Positions 46,548 through 56,985 are shown, numbered from the stretch's first letter. The stretch: DNA of 64,000 nt from Caprella mutica (GCA_947561585.1 CANNZV010000852.1:124001-188000); one strand, 5' to 3'. Notes: a model not told the origin generated them from the sequence alone. Made by a program: numbers and translations.

Positions 46548-46829
46548 GTAATGCATACTGATTTCAACTCGCAAGGAAGTTCCATTTCCGACATAGCCTC
46601 AGATGGTGGTGAATACTTCAGTCAAAGAATAATGGAGCAGCCACCACGGTTTATTTGCCCTGCTTGCAAGAAGACCTTCGACGACAAGAGTAAATTCAGA
46701 ACACACTACATGATTCATAGCGGGGAGAAACCTCACGCGTGCACTTTCTGCTCCTACAGATCCAGTCAGCTTGGAAATGTCAGGCGTCACATCGCCAGGA
46801 AACACTCCCACCTTCAGGGGACTAGTTAA
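46548..46829 (+). CDS. Alternative finger exon 9 (93 codons)
   Basis: Acceptor TCTCGTTTTAG, phase 0, own TAA. It lacks the VPFxEL lead-in; instead an acidic stretch SISDIASDGGEYF precedes IMEQPPRFICPAC. Fingers C37/C40/H53/H57 and C65/C68/H81/H86, linker HSGEKPH. Helix 2 QLGNVRRH. Confidence 0.9.
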   Translation, partial: VMHTDFNSQGSSISDIASDGGEYFSQRIMEQPPRFICPACKKTFDDKSKFRTHYMIHSGEKPHACTFCSYRSSQLGNVRRHIARKHSHLQGTS

Positions 46830-46998
46830 TCAACAAACTTTCTACCAAAACTACACCTTCAATTTTGTTCAGTAATTTCTAACATTTCAAGTAAAATTGT
46901 GTGTAAACTTTTCAGTAACTCTTCATTTCTTCTTGGGTTTCATCTCACCACCTGTCCTTTATAAGCACCGTGCCTATCCTCTACATATTCTGTTCTAG

Positions 46999-47283
46999 GT
47001 GACCTTCAATGAATTCTCCTGGAAAAAAGAGTCGGTGGCTGAAATCATACCGAATAGTTCTGATATTTCCAAAATGAACAGAGTCCCCACCTATGGCGAG
47101 TTGAAGATCAGCTCCGGCAGATACTTGCACTGTCCACTTTGTGACTATCAGACGCACCACAGAGCGTCTTTCAAACGCCACTACATGACCCACAGCGGCG
47201 AGAGGCCCCATCAGTGTCCCCTGTGTAGTTACAGCGCTATACAGGTGGTCTGCCTCACCAAACACATCAAGAAAAACCACTGA
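46999..47283 (+). CDS. Alternative finger exon 10 (94 codons)
   Basis: Acceptor TTCTGTTCTAG, phase 0, own TGA directly after the last zinc ligand (KKNH). Lead-in RVPTYGELKISSGRYLHC, fingers C45/C48/H61/H65 and C73/C76/H89/H94, linker HSGERPH. Last of the first (class A) block. Confidence 0.9.
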   Translation: MTFNEFSWKKESVAEIIPNSSDISKMNRVPTYGELKISSGRYLHCPLCDYQTHHRASFKRHYMTHSGERPHQCPLCSYSAIQVVCLTKHIKKNH

Positions 47284-47598
47284 AAATATACCTTCAGCTA
47301 TTATTTCACAGTAATAATGCTATGTATTTCCAAACCAGTTGCCAATTGCCGTTACATTTGTAAACTTACTTTAATTAGTATTAACTAGGTAGCTACTGAT
47401 TTTTACTGTATATTATTACCTAACTTACTTTGAATGTATCGGACGACATGTTTTATTTCAGTACTTTTTATTAATTAGTTTTTATAAATAGTATTTAGTT
47501 CATTCAATGGACAGCTACTTTATGCTGCTCATAAGCATTAGTGTGTAATTCTGTATTTATGTGTAAATATGTACTTGTTCTAGATAGTATACTCTGTC

Positions 47599-47604
47599 AA
47601 TAAA
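47599..47604 (+). terminator. AATAAA polyadenylation signal after finger exon 10
   Basis: TGTCAATAAATGATTG at 316 bp past the exon 10 stop, a reasonable distance for a terminal exon; a single hexamer match. Confidence 0.45.
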
Positions 47605-47672
47605 TGATTGATAATATTTGCATATTAATTATCCCTTCTCATCCTAATAGATACTCAAATCGTTATGTTCCG

Positions 47673-48231
47673 CGCAATTTCGAGAGTGCGCTACGCGTTT
47701 ATAACCCTGGATCACCCACAGTGCCAAATTTTAAATAATAATGCTCTATTAAAATAACTGCTTGATTTGAGTTAGTACTGAAACTCCGTGAATATCATCG
47801 TTCATTACGTATGTATGTATCGTATAAACATCAGTAAAATAATTCAACAAGTTTTGAAGTATTTTTTTTGTATTACTTTCAATCAGGTGGGACTCTGGAG
47901 CCCGTTTGAAGTACAACCGCTGATGTGTCACACTAGAAACATCCTTTTACGAATATTTCAATATTAGATAATTTTTGGTATTAATCAAAATGTGACGCAA
48001 CAGCGCGTGTATATCACCTGAGCTCCAGATTTTCACAGGGTAATAATATGTTATAAAAACTAAATATATTGTATACGTTTCACATAATACATCTTATACA
48101 ATTAATGCCAGGATTTCCGGCAACACGAGTAAAGTTTCTAAAGTATAAATCTATATACCAAACGGATCAAGACTCGCAGGCACTCTGGGCGTTCAAGGGT
48201 TAAAAACGCGTAGCGCACTCTCGGAATTGCG
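47673..48231. mobile_element. ~560-bp element with 34-36-bp inverted repeats
   Basis: CGCAATTTCGAGAGTGCGCT at the left and AGCGCACTCTCGGAATTGCG at the right, continuing inward through ACGCGTTTATAACCCT and its complement. Subterminal blocks (GACTCTGGAGCCC / GAGCTCCAGATT) are also roughly inverted. Noncoding; target duplication not clear. Confidence 0.75.
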
Positions 48232-49014
48232 TAATTAGGTAAATTCATCGCAACAGATATACACACAATGTGTGGTGGTTATTGGTTTTAGAAGTTATTG
48301 TTCAATTTCTATATTAGTTTATACTCAGTTTCAACTGCAGAGGATGGCGCTAGAGTTAGCTCTTCATCTACCAGCTTTTAAATTTTTGTAGTCCATTTTA
48401 CAATATTCATTGGTAAGTGACTGTATTTTCTATCTTTTCCATTTACTTTTATGCTAGTTTCTTAGTGTTTTTTAAGTGATTAGTTAACGGAGCCACTGAA
48501 GCAATGTGGCCTCTAGTTCCAAAGCAGACTTTAAACACATAATTAATTATTTGTTAGTGTGAGATTTATGTCAATTTGCTTCATTTAGTTCATAGTTAAC
48601 TATAGTCAATGGTGGTGCGATTAAAATTAGCCTTAGCTAGTATGTTTTTAATGGAATCAACATAGTCATTCAAACTAGGTATGAACACCTGTTTACCGAG
48701 TGATGAAGGGTTAACTTATTATAGTTCATAATATTATAAAATACTTCAGATGAAAATTAACCGTACCCTCCCCTCCCTCCCTTTCCCTCCTGACGGCATC
48801 TGCAGTAGCCATGTAATTATATGCTATTTTAACATGTAAAGTTTGGAATATGACTGAAATTTCCCCTGTGAACTGCAAACTTGTTAATATATTTTTAAAG
48901 TTATTATACACAATCTATTAATTTGACTGTATAAAATGCTTTCTAAAATAACAGAAATGGGTTTCAGTAGGGAAAGGGTTTTTTAACTAACCACCTTTGC
49001 GTCTATAAAGGGCC
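48232..49014 (+). other. Gap between finger blocks, nothing recognised
   Basis: AT-rich, no exon. Lies within the 2.9 kb separating class A and class B fingers. Confidence 0.5.
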
Positions 49015-49229
49015 GTACACACGTAGGGTTTTTAAGTCTTTTCATCAGATTTTTTGCTAAGCTCCTCGTACTTTTTCAACGAGAATATAAGAAAAAATTG
49101 TATAATTATTTATTTCAGTTGGTATCCATGATACCTGCAGGTATCATGGATACCATGATATTCTCGTGGAAAAAGTAGGAGTTTAGCAAAAAAGTCTGGT
49201 GGAAAGACTTAAAAACCCTACGTGTGTAC
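49015..49229. mobile_element. Fold-back element, 215 bp, near-perfect hairpin
   Basis: GTACACACGTAGGGTTTTTA is inverted at the right end (TAAAAACCCTACGTGTGTAC), and the arms pair almost to the centre, where GGTATCCATGATACC at 49121-49135 and GGTATCATGGATACC at 49140-49154 flank TGCA. Noncoding. Confidence 0.85.
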
Positions 49230-50145
49230 TACTGCACTTTACAGACAGACTCACCTCTAATCCTGAAAGAAGCTGATTTTAAATTTCTCGATGAGTCATG
49301 ATGAGACTCTTAACTGAATTAATTCTATTAACTAAATATGTCTCTCTCAACACTCCAGTACCTAATAGTCCATCGGATTGATATCAAGGGAATTAAATAG
49401 GCCTAGCAATGGGTCAAAATGTCCCAAAATGACTGAGCAAATGTTGATACTCGAGTTTGCCATTATTGAAGAAGGGTTCAAACTATAACTCGGTGCTCGT
49501 AAAAAACTTACATTAACGTAAAATTATGCATGTCAGATATTTTTTATCCATTTTTCTTAAGCGTTCAAATATATTGAAATGTGTCTATTGAAATTTATAG
49601 GTAAATTCAGAAATTATATGAATATGAAATTTTTACTAGTTGTTGGGAAAAATTGCTATCAGTTCTTAACATGGAAACGAATTCTAGTGTTTAATAAATG
49701 ATTTCAGTTCCTGCATTAAATCATCTCTGCCTCAAATCTCTTCTCTATTGTATCGCCAATGAAATGGGATTCCAGGAATAAATTATCCCGTGTAAAATAT
49801 AACCCCGATCGAAAACTAAGTAAAGTATCAAAATCAAAAGGGCGAAACAATATATTCACTGATAGCTGCTCTATTTAAGGTAAATTAACCTGGTGTAATT
49901 ACTTTTTACTGCATATTTTCGCACTTTTTTTTTGTCTGCCACCAATTGTATGCATCTTCATATCTTTGTTCGACGAGAAAAATATGAACGAACCATTAAT
50001 GAAAACAAGCAGAATGAGTGAAGCTAGTTAAGAAATACCAGAATCTAGTCCTGCTCGTCGCACCTCTTCCTCTCCAATGTTTTTGTCCTACAGTTATTAA
50101 TATGCTAGACCATTTTGTTAACTAGCTTCAACTCTAAATTTGCAG
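49230..50145 (+). other. Intron sequence before class B fingers
   Basis: No exon or repeat recognised; ends in the exon 11 acceptor. Confidence 0.5.
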
Positions 50146-50433
50146 ATGACTTTCCTGGAACCTCCGAACTACGACTCTGCAAACATCGCTTGCCTACCAT
50201 TCGATGATATAGTAGAGAGTTCCAAACCTCCTGGCAGGCTTTACTTTTCCTGTCCAGTTTGTAACAAGTTGTTCAGTTGTAAAAGAGATTTCCAAAGACA
50301 CTATCGCATTCATACTGGCGAGCGTCCCTATAGCTGTAACTTCTGCGATTACAAAGCTGCTACTTCATCCACTTTGAATAGGCACGCAAGGCGCCTCCAC
50401 CCAGATGTGGCCAATCAATTAGGAAAAAAGTAG
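50146..50433 (+). CDS. Alternative finger exon 11 (95 codons), first of class B
   Basis: Acceptor CTAAATTTGCAG, phase 0, own TAG. Lead-in LPFDDIVESSKPPGRLYF, fingers C36/C39/H52/H56 and C64/C67/H80/H85, linker HTGERPY. Helices CKRDFQRH and TSSTLNRH. Ends with QLGKK. A donor-like CGAG/GTAAAT lies just after the stop (50440-50446). Confidence 0.9.
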   Translation: MTFLEPPNYDSANIACLPFDDIVESSKPPGRLYFSCPVCNKLFSCKRDFQRHYRIHTGERPYSCNFCDYKAATSSTLNRHARRLHPDVANQLGKK

Positions 50434-50699
50434 AAATAACGAGGTAAATTATAGCTCGGATGTTTTGGCTGCTAGATTTTGTAGGGAACTCTTCTTCATT
50501 CTGATCAAAATGTTTGTTTTCACGCAAAGACTTTTGTGTCATAGGAAACTGTGCGATACTCTCTGTAGTCTTTTGAACTTCCATCCATCTTTTCATGTTC
50601 TCTGTGATGTTGTAGACTGAGAGGAGGGTCTCCTGTGGTGAACATAACCTGTAAGATCAACTCTCCATTGTAGTTGACTTCTTTATCTCTGATTTGCAG

Positions 50700-50984
50700 A
50701 TCCCACCCGCCTCTAACCCTATGTTCAACCCGAGTTCCGGTTACTTGCCTCCATTTGAAGCTATATATAGAGATTGCAAAAACCAAGGATCTGGAGGATT
50801 ATACACTTGTCCTGTGTGCAATAGACCCATGCGTGACAAGACTGATTTCAAGCGTCACTATCGCACTCACACTCGAGAAAAACCCTTCCAGTGCACCCTA
50901 TGTCCGTACAAGGGTTCAACCAGTGCTGGTCTCAACCATCACGTCAGGAACACCCATCAGATGATTTCCTTTTCACTACAGTGA
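50700..50984 (+). CDS. Alternative finger exon 12 (94 codons)
   Basis: Acceptor CTCTGATTTGCAG, phase 0, own TGA. Lead-in LPPFEAIYRDCKNQGSGGLY, fingers C37/C40/H53/H57 and C65/C68/H81/H86. The linker is HTREKPF, arginine replacing the helix-capping glycine. Helices DKTDFKRH and TSAGLNHH. Class B. Confidence 0.9.
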   Translation: MPPASNPMFNPSSGYLPPFEAIYRDCKNQGSGGLYTCPVCNRPMRDKTDFKRHYRTHTREKPFQCTLCPYKGSTSAGLNHHVRNTHQMISFSLQ

Positions 50985-51454
50985 TCCAGATTGAAATATT
51001 TTTTTGAGTTTTATTTAAATTATTACTTTTGAAGGTTTGGTTCAAAGTTATTAAACAGTTTTTTTAACTGTTAATTTATAAAGACACGCCTTATTCTTAC
51101 TTTTCACAATGTGCCCGAAGTTAAGCTACCAATCTTATTTAATTTATACGTATTCATCCAAAATATGTTTTATTTAGTTAATTTATTAGTGCGCTATTGT
51201 TCAAGCTACTATTTCTTTGTTGACCTAATAGTTAGTTACCTATATTTCTCTAATATAATTTTAGTGTCCTTTTTTATTTATCCAGATAGCACCACTAGTA
51301 AGCATCTTATCACCTGTATTTCATTTTCTCCTTGTGATTGTCGTGACTCCTTTACACATTCTACATCTCTAGGAACTACAAGATTTCCTTCGTTAGTTTG
51401 GCCTGCAAAAACAACACCGAGAAGAGACTAATGCTTTCGTCCTTCAAATTGCAG

Positions 51455-51751
51455 ATTCTTTCCAAGGCAGAAAAAACTCCAATCATTCCGTATTTGCCAT
51501 TTGAAGAAATCGTGGATTCTTGCAGAGCTGGTGGCAGAGGTGTGGGTTTTTACGTGTGTCTGGTGTGCAAGAAGAGTGCTGGCAGTCGGTCAGATTTCCA
51601 GCGTCACTACCGTACCCACACCGGGGAAAAACCCTACAACTGCACCGTCTGTCCTTTCAAAACTAAAACTTCTTCTCATCTGGGGAGACACATGAGACGA
51701 ATACACAACTTACGATACTCCACTAATAACTTAATGGAGCCAATATTCTAA
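51455..51751 (+). CDS. Alternative finger exon 13 (98 codons)
   Basis: The frame is open further upstream, but the acceptor TTCAAATTGCAG at 51454 gives phase 0; own TAA. Lead-in YLPFEEIVDSCRAGGRGVGF, fingers C35/C38/H51/H55 and C63/C66/H79/H84, linker HTGEKPY. Finger 1 (CLVCKKSAGSRSDFQRH) lacks the usual aromatic at its fourth position. Class B. Confidence 0.9.
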   Translation: MLSKAEKTPIIPYLPFEEIVDSCRAGGRGVGFYVCLVCKKSAGSRSDFQRHYRTHTGEKPYNCTVCPFKTKTSSHLGRHMRRIHNLRYSTNNLMEPIF

Positions 51752-52068
51752 ATCATTCATTTTTTGTAATATCTTCGCTTGTTCATTTCAAATATTTTGT
51801 CAAATTTCAGTGATTGTCTAAATAATGATGTATCTGATCTTTAAGATTGCTGAACTGTGTTTGTATAGTTTCTCTACTTTGTCATCTAATCATTTCGCTA
51901 TATTATATCCTAGTTTTATTTTTTAAGGATGTTCATTACTTTGTATCAAGAGGTTTTATTGTACAGAATAGGATTTGTGTACATTTATCAAATTGTTAAT
52001 ATTCAGTTTAGATGTTTGGTGAGAGTTGGTGGCGCTTGCTTTAATGTGTTTCGCTATTCAATTTGCAG

Positions 52069-52329
52069 AGGTTGGAAGGACACCAAGTATCCTGCTTGCC
52101 ATTCGATGAAATAGTGGATAGCTGCAGGGTACCTGGCAAGGGCAGGGTTTACGCGTGCATCATTTGCGCCAAGATAACGGGCAATAGAACAGATTTCCAG
52201 CGTCACTACCGTACTCATACCGGGGAGAAACCTTTCTCCTGTCACTTGTGTACCTACAAAACTGCTGTTGGTTCAGCCCTTAAGAGGCATTTGATCTGTG
52301 TGCACAATGGCGGACATCTTAGACAATGA
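52069..52329 (+). CDS. Alternative finger exon 14 (86 codons)
   Basis: Acceptor ATTCAATTTGCAG, phase 0, own TGA. Lead-in CLPFDEIVDSCRVPGKGRVY, fingers C30/C33/H46/H50 and C58/C61/H74/H79, linker HTGEKPF. Close relative of exon 13, with which it shares [14 protein letters not shown] and an atypical finger 1 (KITGNRTDFQRH). Confidence 0.9.
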   Translation, partial: RLEGHQVSCLPFDEIVDSCRVPGKGRVYACIICAKITGNRTDFQRHYRTHTGEKPFSCHLCTYKTAVGSALKRHLICVHNGGHLRQ

Positions 52330-53079
52330 ACATCTTCTTTGGATTCAAATGAAGGAGCTATTTAAACGATTTTATTAGTAACTTAATGACTGTTTCTTTT
52401 GTAACTATCTTTTAAGATATCTTTGTACTGGATTCACTGTTTATATGTCGTATGAAACTAGTAAATATATGTATGAAACTCTTCTTTGCTTTTCGTCACC
52501 TAATATTTTGGAGGGAATTATTTTTATAAAGTACGAAAGTACGGACTATCAAATTTATTAAATGGTCCAAGTGGCAAGGAATTTAATGCCCCCACACATG
52601 GTAGAAACTTCAATTGTCTTCTTCTATAAAGTCTTTTGTTACATGCACTCTCTTTCTTTAATTATTCTTTTTATTTCTTTTTTCAAGTGTTCTTTTTAGC
52701 TAATTTTAAATCATGTTTTTTAAATAATATTACCTTTCAAAACTTTCTTGGCACTTAATCCTGAAATTGTTATATTTTGGTTAAATTCTCTTTAATTTTT
52801 TTTATTTTGACGCGAGTGCTATGGCTTTTGATATCAAATGACACGTAACAACTTCTACTAAGTTAATAATGATTTGCTATAATAAATTAAGGAAAACGTG
52901 GAAATAGAAAGAATCAGGAATCCTAATTTTGTCACTCGTGGAGCATCTCCGAGTTTTTCAAAGAAGAACAGCGGATGAATTCTACTCGTTGAGGTTTGGA
53001 CTCTCGAACATAACAACAACATTCACGAATATGCAGAATTCGAAATAAGGTTATAATCGCTGTGCTCTCCAATTTACAG
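52330..53079 (+). other. Interval between finger exons 14 and 15
   Basis: AT-rich, no exon recognised; ends in CTCTCCAATTTACAG. Confidence 0.5.
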
Positions 53080-53367
53080 ATGGATGATGGATCACAACTC
53101 AATATGAATCTTTTACCCTTTGAAGAAATCTATCAGGACTGCAAAGCACCGGGGAAGGGCAGTTGTTACCAGTGTTACATTTGCAGGAGGATGTTCGTCA
53201 ACAAGACAGATTTTCAGCGCCACTACAGAACACACACGGGGGAGAAACCTCACAGCTGCAGTTTGTGTCCCTTCAAAGCCACTCGGTACTCCTCTTTACG
53301 CAGACACATGAAGGGTATCCACCAAGTCGCTGAAACAACTAAAGTTAATTTTAAAGGTAAATATTAG
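53080..53367 (+). CDS. Alternative finger exon 15 (95 codons, or spliced at 53356)
   Basis: Acceptor CTCTCCAATTTACAG, phase 0. Lead-in LLPFEEIYQDCKAPGKGSCY, fingers C32/C35/H48/H52 and C60/C63/H76/H81, linker HTGEKPH. The frame ends FKGKY-stop, but AAAG/GTAAAT at 53356/53357 is a good donor in phase 1, at the same relative place as in exons 16 and 17. So the exon may be internal in at least some transcripts. Confidence 0.88.
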   Translation: MDDGSQLNMNLLPFEEIYQDCKAPGKGSCYQCYICRRMFVNKTDFQRHYRTHTGEKPHSCSLCPFKATRYSSLRRHMKGIHQVAETTKVNFKGKY

Positions 53368-53574
53368 CCTCTGTGTGCTTCTAAAAATCAACTGTTTAGA
53401 AATGGATCGTAGTTTTAATTACTTATTTTTTTATAGTTTAATTATGATAGGATAAGTTAAACAATACAAAGATTGGTGACACTTATAAAAAATTTAGCCA
53501 TTGTGCCAGTTTTGTTCACTTTATATAGAGCTCACTGTATTTATTCACTAGTAGCTGTTTTGTAGCTATAATTA

Positions 53575-53735
53575 TTGTTGCCGATTGGTGGCAGGTGATT
53601 TTATTCATAGAACCACTTTCCTGTTTTACTGCTTCTTTAAAGTCCTCATCTTTTCCTTTTATAATATAAGCAATATGGCTTGATGTTATGGACTGAATGT
53701 TACATACCTAGTAAATTATAAATAAAATTTGTTAA
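53575..53735 (+). mobile_element. LINE 3'-tail fragment downstream of finger exon 15
   Basis: GAACCACTTTCCTGTTTTACT..CTTCTTTAAAGTCCTC and AGCAATATGG match the minus-strand 3' tail of the LINE (about 8570-8660) and the plus-strand copy at 57820-58050. It contains AATAAA at 53721-53726. Confidence 0.55.
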
Positions 53736-54026
53736 GATCAAACTCTTTCTCGCATTCATCAATAATTTTAAGTTGTTTTAGCTATTCTAGAAAATACTTA
53801 TCAGTGATATTTAATATATTGTTTGGTGAATAGAATTACCTTTGTGGAAAATGCAAAAAAGGTAAGTTTTCTACTCTACGTTTTTATAGATCACTCGGGT
53901 TAATTAATTTCTAGGATATTATCTATATTAGTTTGATGATTGTTGTTTGAAGTGAGTGAAATTGCCAGTCTAAATATTGCAAATTGGCAGTTGAACACTC
54001 GCTGATTGTCACCCTCTTGTTTGCAG

Positions 54027-54315
54027 GTTCCCTTCCCGGAAAGCTTGACCAATGAAAACCCTAATTGTGATCTGTTACCATTCGAACAAATAGTTGAAAG
54101 TTGTAAAGTGCCAGGCAAAGGAAGTACCTACACGTGTTTTCTCTGTCACAAGACTTTCCATAGGAAACCTCATTTCCGATACCACTACCGCATACACACT
54201 GGAGAAAGACCTTTCTCGTGTGTGCACTGCGATTACAGAACTACTTCAATGTCTAACCTCTACCGTCACATCAGAAGCATTCACAAGTTGGTTCCTCCGG
54301 CGAAGATGCACCGAG
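54027..54315 (+). CDS. Alternative finger exon 16 (96 codons plus 1 nt to donor)
   Basis: Acceptor TCTTGTTTGCAG, phase 0. Lead-in LLPFEQIVESCKVPGKGSTY, fingers C37/C40/H53/H57 and C65/C68/H81/H86, linker HTGERPF. The frame runs to a stop at 54422, but after HRG it is intron-like (phenylalanine/serine runs from a pyrimidine tract), and CGAG/GTAAAT at 54315/54316 is a phase-1 donor. I end it at the donor. Its second finger (YRTTSMSNLYRH) is almost shared with exon 17. Confidence 0.85.
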
Positions 54316-54488
54316 GTAAATATACATTTCTCCTGTCTTCAAGTTTTTCATTTTTCATCCTTTATCACCTGATTGTAACTGGGAAATGGGAACTGCTTTG
54401 CCTACTTCTTGATTCATACTAAATGAAATTAGTTGTGATTGTACATAAGTTTGTTCAGGAAGTGACTGAAAATTGCTCTCCTCCTCAG

Positions 54489-54783
54489 ATGTGGCCCCCA
54501 CCGAATACACTCACTGAAGCTTCCGATCTTTCCGCAATTCTACCATTTGATGAAGTAGTCGATAGTTGCAAGTCATCTAGCAATGGAGGTATCATTTTCT
54601 TTTGCTGCATCTGCCAAAAGTCATTCTGTAGGAAAGCAGACTTCAGATACCATTATAGGACACACACCGGCGAAAGACCTTTCTCATGTAAAATTTGTCA
54701 TTATAGAACCACGTCCATGTCTAACTTGTACCGACATACCAGAGGAGTGCACAAGATAACAGTTGACAGCAAGCGTCAACCAG
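54489..54783 (+). CDS. Alternative finger exon 17 (98 codons plus 1 nt to donor)
   Basis: Acceptor GCTCTCCTCCTCAG, phase 0. Lead-in ILPFDEVVDSCKSSSNGGII, fingers C39/C42/H55/H59 and C67/C70/H83/H88, linker HTGERPF. Phase-1 donor CCAG/GTAATT at 54783/54784; beyond it the frame becomes a hydrophobic, intron-like run to a stop at 54902. Tandem duplicate of exon 16: YRTTSMSNLYRH is identical in both. Confidence 0.85.
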
Positions 54784-55066
54784 GTAATTATATTTTATTT
54801 GCTGTTACCGCATTTTCTACCCTATATCTCTCTCCTCCACTCCTTCTTCGCGTTATTATATTGTTTATACTTGGGTTGCTATCCCTCTATTATAAACTCT
54901 AATAGTTGAATATGTAGTATATATTTTGCATTCGAATATAAACGTTACGCTAGAATCCTTACCAAGTCCTTTGTTGTTTTTGTTGTAGAATGGGATTTAT
55001 GTCTGCTTTTTTGCTCCGATTTATCAAAGATGGCGCACGAAGATGAAATTTATTTTGTTTTTGCAG

Positions 55067-55345
55067 ATTCAAGATCAAATTTACTACTCTGACGAAGGAA
55101 AGTATGGAAAACCCCTACCTTTCGAGGAGATAATGAATGAATGTAAAAATGAAGGTGGAACTTACTCTTGCTACCTGTGCCATAAAATGTTTTTCGGAAA
55201 ACACGACTTCTTACGACACTACAGAACACACACTGGAGAACGACCTTACAGTTGTCCTATTTGTTTCTATAGTGCGGCGAGACTTGGTAACCTCAGCAGA
55301 CACATGAAAAGGAAACATAACGACACTAAAAACATCTCTGAATAG
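55067..55345 (+). CDS. Alternative finger exon 18 (92 codons)
   Basis: Acceptor TTGTTTTTGCAG, phase 0, own TAG. Lead-in PLPFEEIMNECKNEGGTY, fingers C35/C38/H51/H55 and C63/C66/H79/H84, linker HTGERPY. Helices GKHDFLRH and RLGNLSRH. A donor-like ACCAG/GTAAAA follows 13 bases after the stop, where exons 15-17 have coding donors. Class B. Confidence 0.9.
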   Translation: MQDQIYYSDEGKYGKPLPFEEIMNECKNEGGTYSCYLCHKMFFGKHDFLRHYRTHTGERPYSCPICFYSAARLGNLSRHMKRKHNDTKNISE

Positions 55346-55359
55346 TTAAACTAACCAGG

Positions 55360-56092
55360 TAAAAGTTCTGCCTCTTCTTCTTCCCTCTTCTCTTGCTTCT
55401 CATTTGAATCTACTTGTAATTACTTATTATTAGCGGTAGTGTAAAATTAATTGTAGTTAGTTTTCGTCTCCAAATTGTCCTACAGTGCCAAATAATCCCA
55501 TTTATCAGATTCACATTTTTGTTGTCAAGTTTAATTTGATTTATCTCTCAATCTATCAACTAAATAAATAAAATAGCTAAATATATACATGAGCTTTTAG
55601 ATATGTTACCTACATATAGGTATAAATAAATTACATAATTTTTCTTTATCTGAAAATTAATTTTATATTTCCACTATTATTACAACAAAATTATATCAAT
55701 TTATACATTGTATTTGTAATATCGATTTGTATTGCAGTAATGTATCAATTTTCATTATAATTTTTATATTTTAACAATTTAAATATTAATGTTTATGTTT
55801 GATAATGCAAATATCAACCATTATTATTTTATTTTAATAATTGTGGAAATTGAGAATTAATTTGTTCTAATAGAGAAAGTATGTAATTCCTTCCTATATT
55901 TTATGTAACTACAGGTTCATTGTATATAATTAGCTAATTTGTTTGAGTATCCCCTTGAAAACGATCGAAGCAGATAAATTGAGATATAAAATTTAAATTA
56001 TATCCCAAGGAGTTACTAAACTTCTCAACTATTTGGCACTATAGGCTAATTTCCCTCTGAATATTCAATTACCACTTATTATTTCTTTGCAG
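55360..56092 (+). other. Interval between finger exons 18 and 19
   Basis: Strongly AT-rich, no exon recognised; ends in TTATTTCTTTGCAG. Confidence 0.5.
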
Positions 56093-56356
56093 GTCTTTTC
56101 CAGTGTTGTCCGTCAGTCCAATGTTGACCTGTCTTTCGAAGCAATAGCAGACTCCTGCAGGAACGTTCACGCATCACGCTCTCTCTACATCTGCCCCGAG
56201 TGTGGAAAGCTTTTCGACCACAGGAACAACTTCCGCACTCACTACCGCAAACACACTGGAGAAAAGCCCTTCCAGTGCCACTTCTGCAGCTACAGGGCTG
56301 CCTCCCTCTCCAACCTACACTCACACACTAAAACGCACAATGCTAAGCAATCTTGA
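56093..56356 (+). CDS. Alternative finger exon 19 (87 codons)
   Basis: Acceptor TTATTTCTTTGCAG, phase 0, own TGA. The lead-in is a weakened class B motif, DLSFEAIADSCRNVHASRSL. Fingers C34/C37/H50/H54 and C62/C65/H78/H82, linker HTGEKPF. The second finger has a 3-residue His spacing. More GC-rich than its neighbours. Confidence 0.9.
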   Translation, partial: VFSSVVRQSNVDLSFEAIADSCRNVHASRSLYICPECGKLFDHRNNFRTHYRKHTGEKPFQCHFCSYRAASLSNLHSHTKTHNAKQS

Positions 56357-56653
56357 AGCCTTTCCTACCTTAAATTCTAAAGACTTTTGCTTTCATTTTT
56401 GATATGTTCACTATTGCCTCTCCGTCTCTTATTACTCTGTAGCTAACTACTCAAACTTTTTTTGACGATAGATTCACCTTCCAAACCATAAATAACTCCT
56501 GAACTGCAAAATATTTTCACAACATTGTTAGATAAAGATGTTTTCTTTGGTGCTCTTCTTGTGTGTATTCGTATTTGTGTCTTGCTTCTGATGTATAGTC
56601 TGTAACTTCAACAGAACGGAGTATTGCAGGACAATATCTGTGCTCTCATTTTT

Positions 56654-56663
56654 AATAAATAAA
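56654..56663 (+). terminator. Overlapping AATAAA polyadenylation signals after exon 19
   Basis: AATAAATAAA about 300 bp past the exon 19 stop, followed by GT-rich sequence (AGTGTGTTTAG), as expected for a cleavage site. Confidence 0.55.
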
Positions 56664-56985
56664 GTGTGTTTAGTTTAATATTGTTTGTACCGTTTCATTT
56701 TGATTATTCCATCCGAATTGTTAACGATGTGATGACAATAATTTCTTCTAACTGTAGTTTTTTTTATTAATTGTGATTTAAGCAAAATTAATACCACATT
56801 AATCCTTCTTCAAGGTGATCACACAATGTCCTATTTTTGTTTAGTGTATTGTAATGCTAAGTTGTATATTTTCATCTGTATATATTATTTTTTAGTTTTA
56901 TCTTCAGTTCTCCTCGCCTCTCTCTCTAACTCTTGAAAGAAATGCTCCTGTCCAAATTGTAACCATTTTCCTGTGTGTCATGCAG

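Noticed and set aside
46981..47280. Long antisense frames opposite many finger exons (for example here and at 42907, 46212, 56926)
   Set aside because: Shadow frames created by the regular codon pattern of the finger exons; the sense strand has the zinc ligands, acceptors and shared phase.
51111..51431. 106-codon plus-strand frame before exon 13
   Set aside because: Intron-like hydrophobic translation of AT- and pyrimidine-rich sequence with no splice support.
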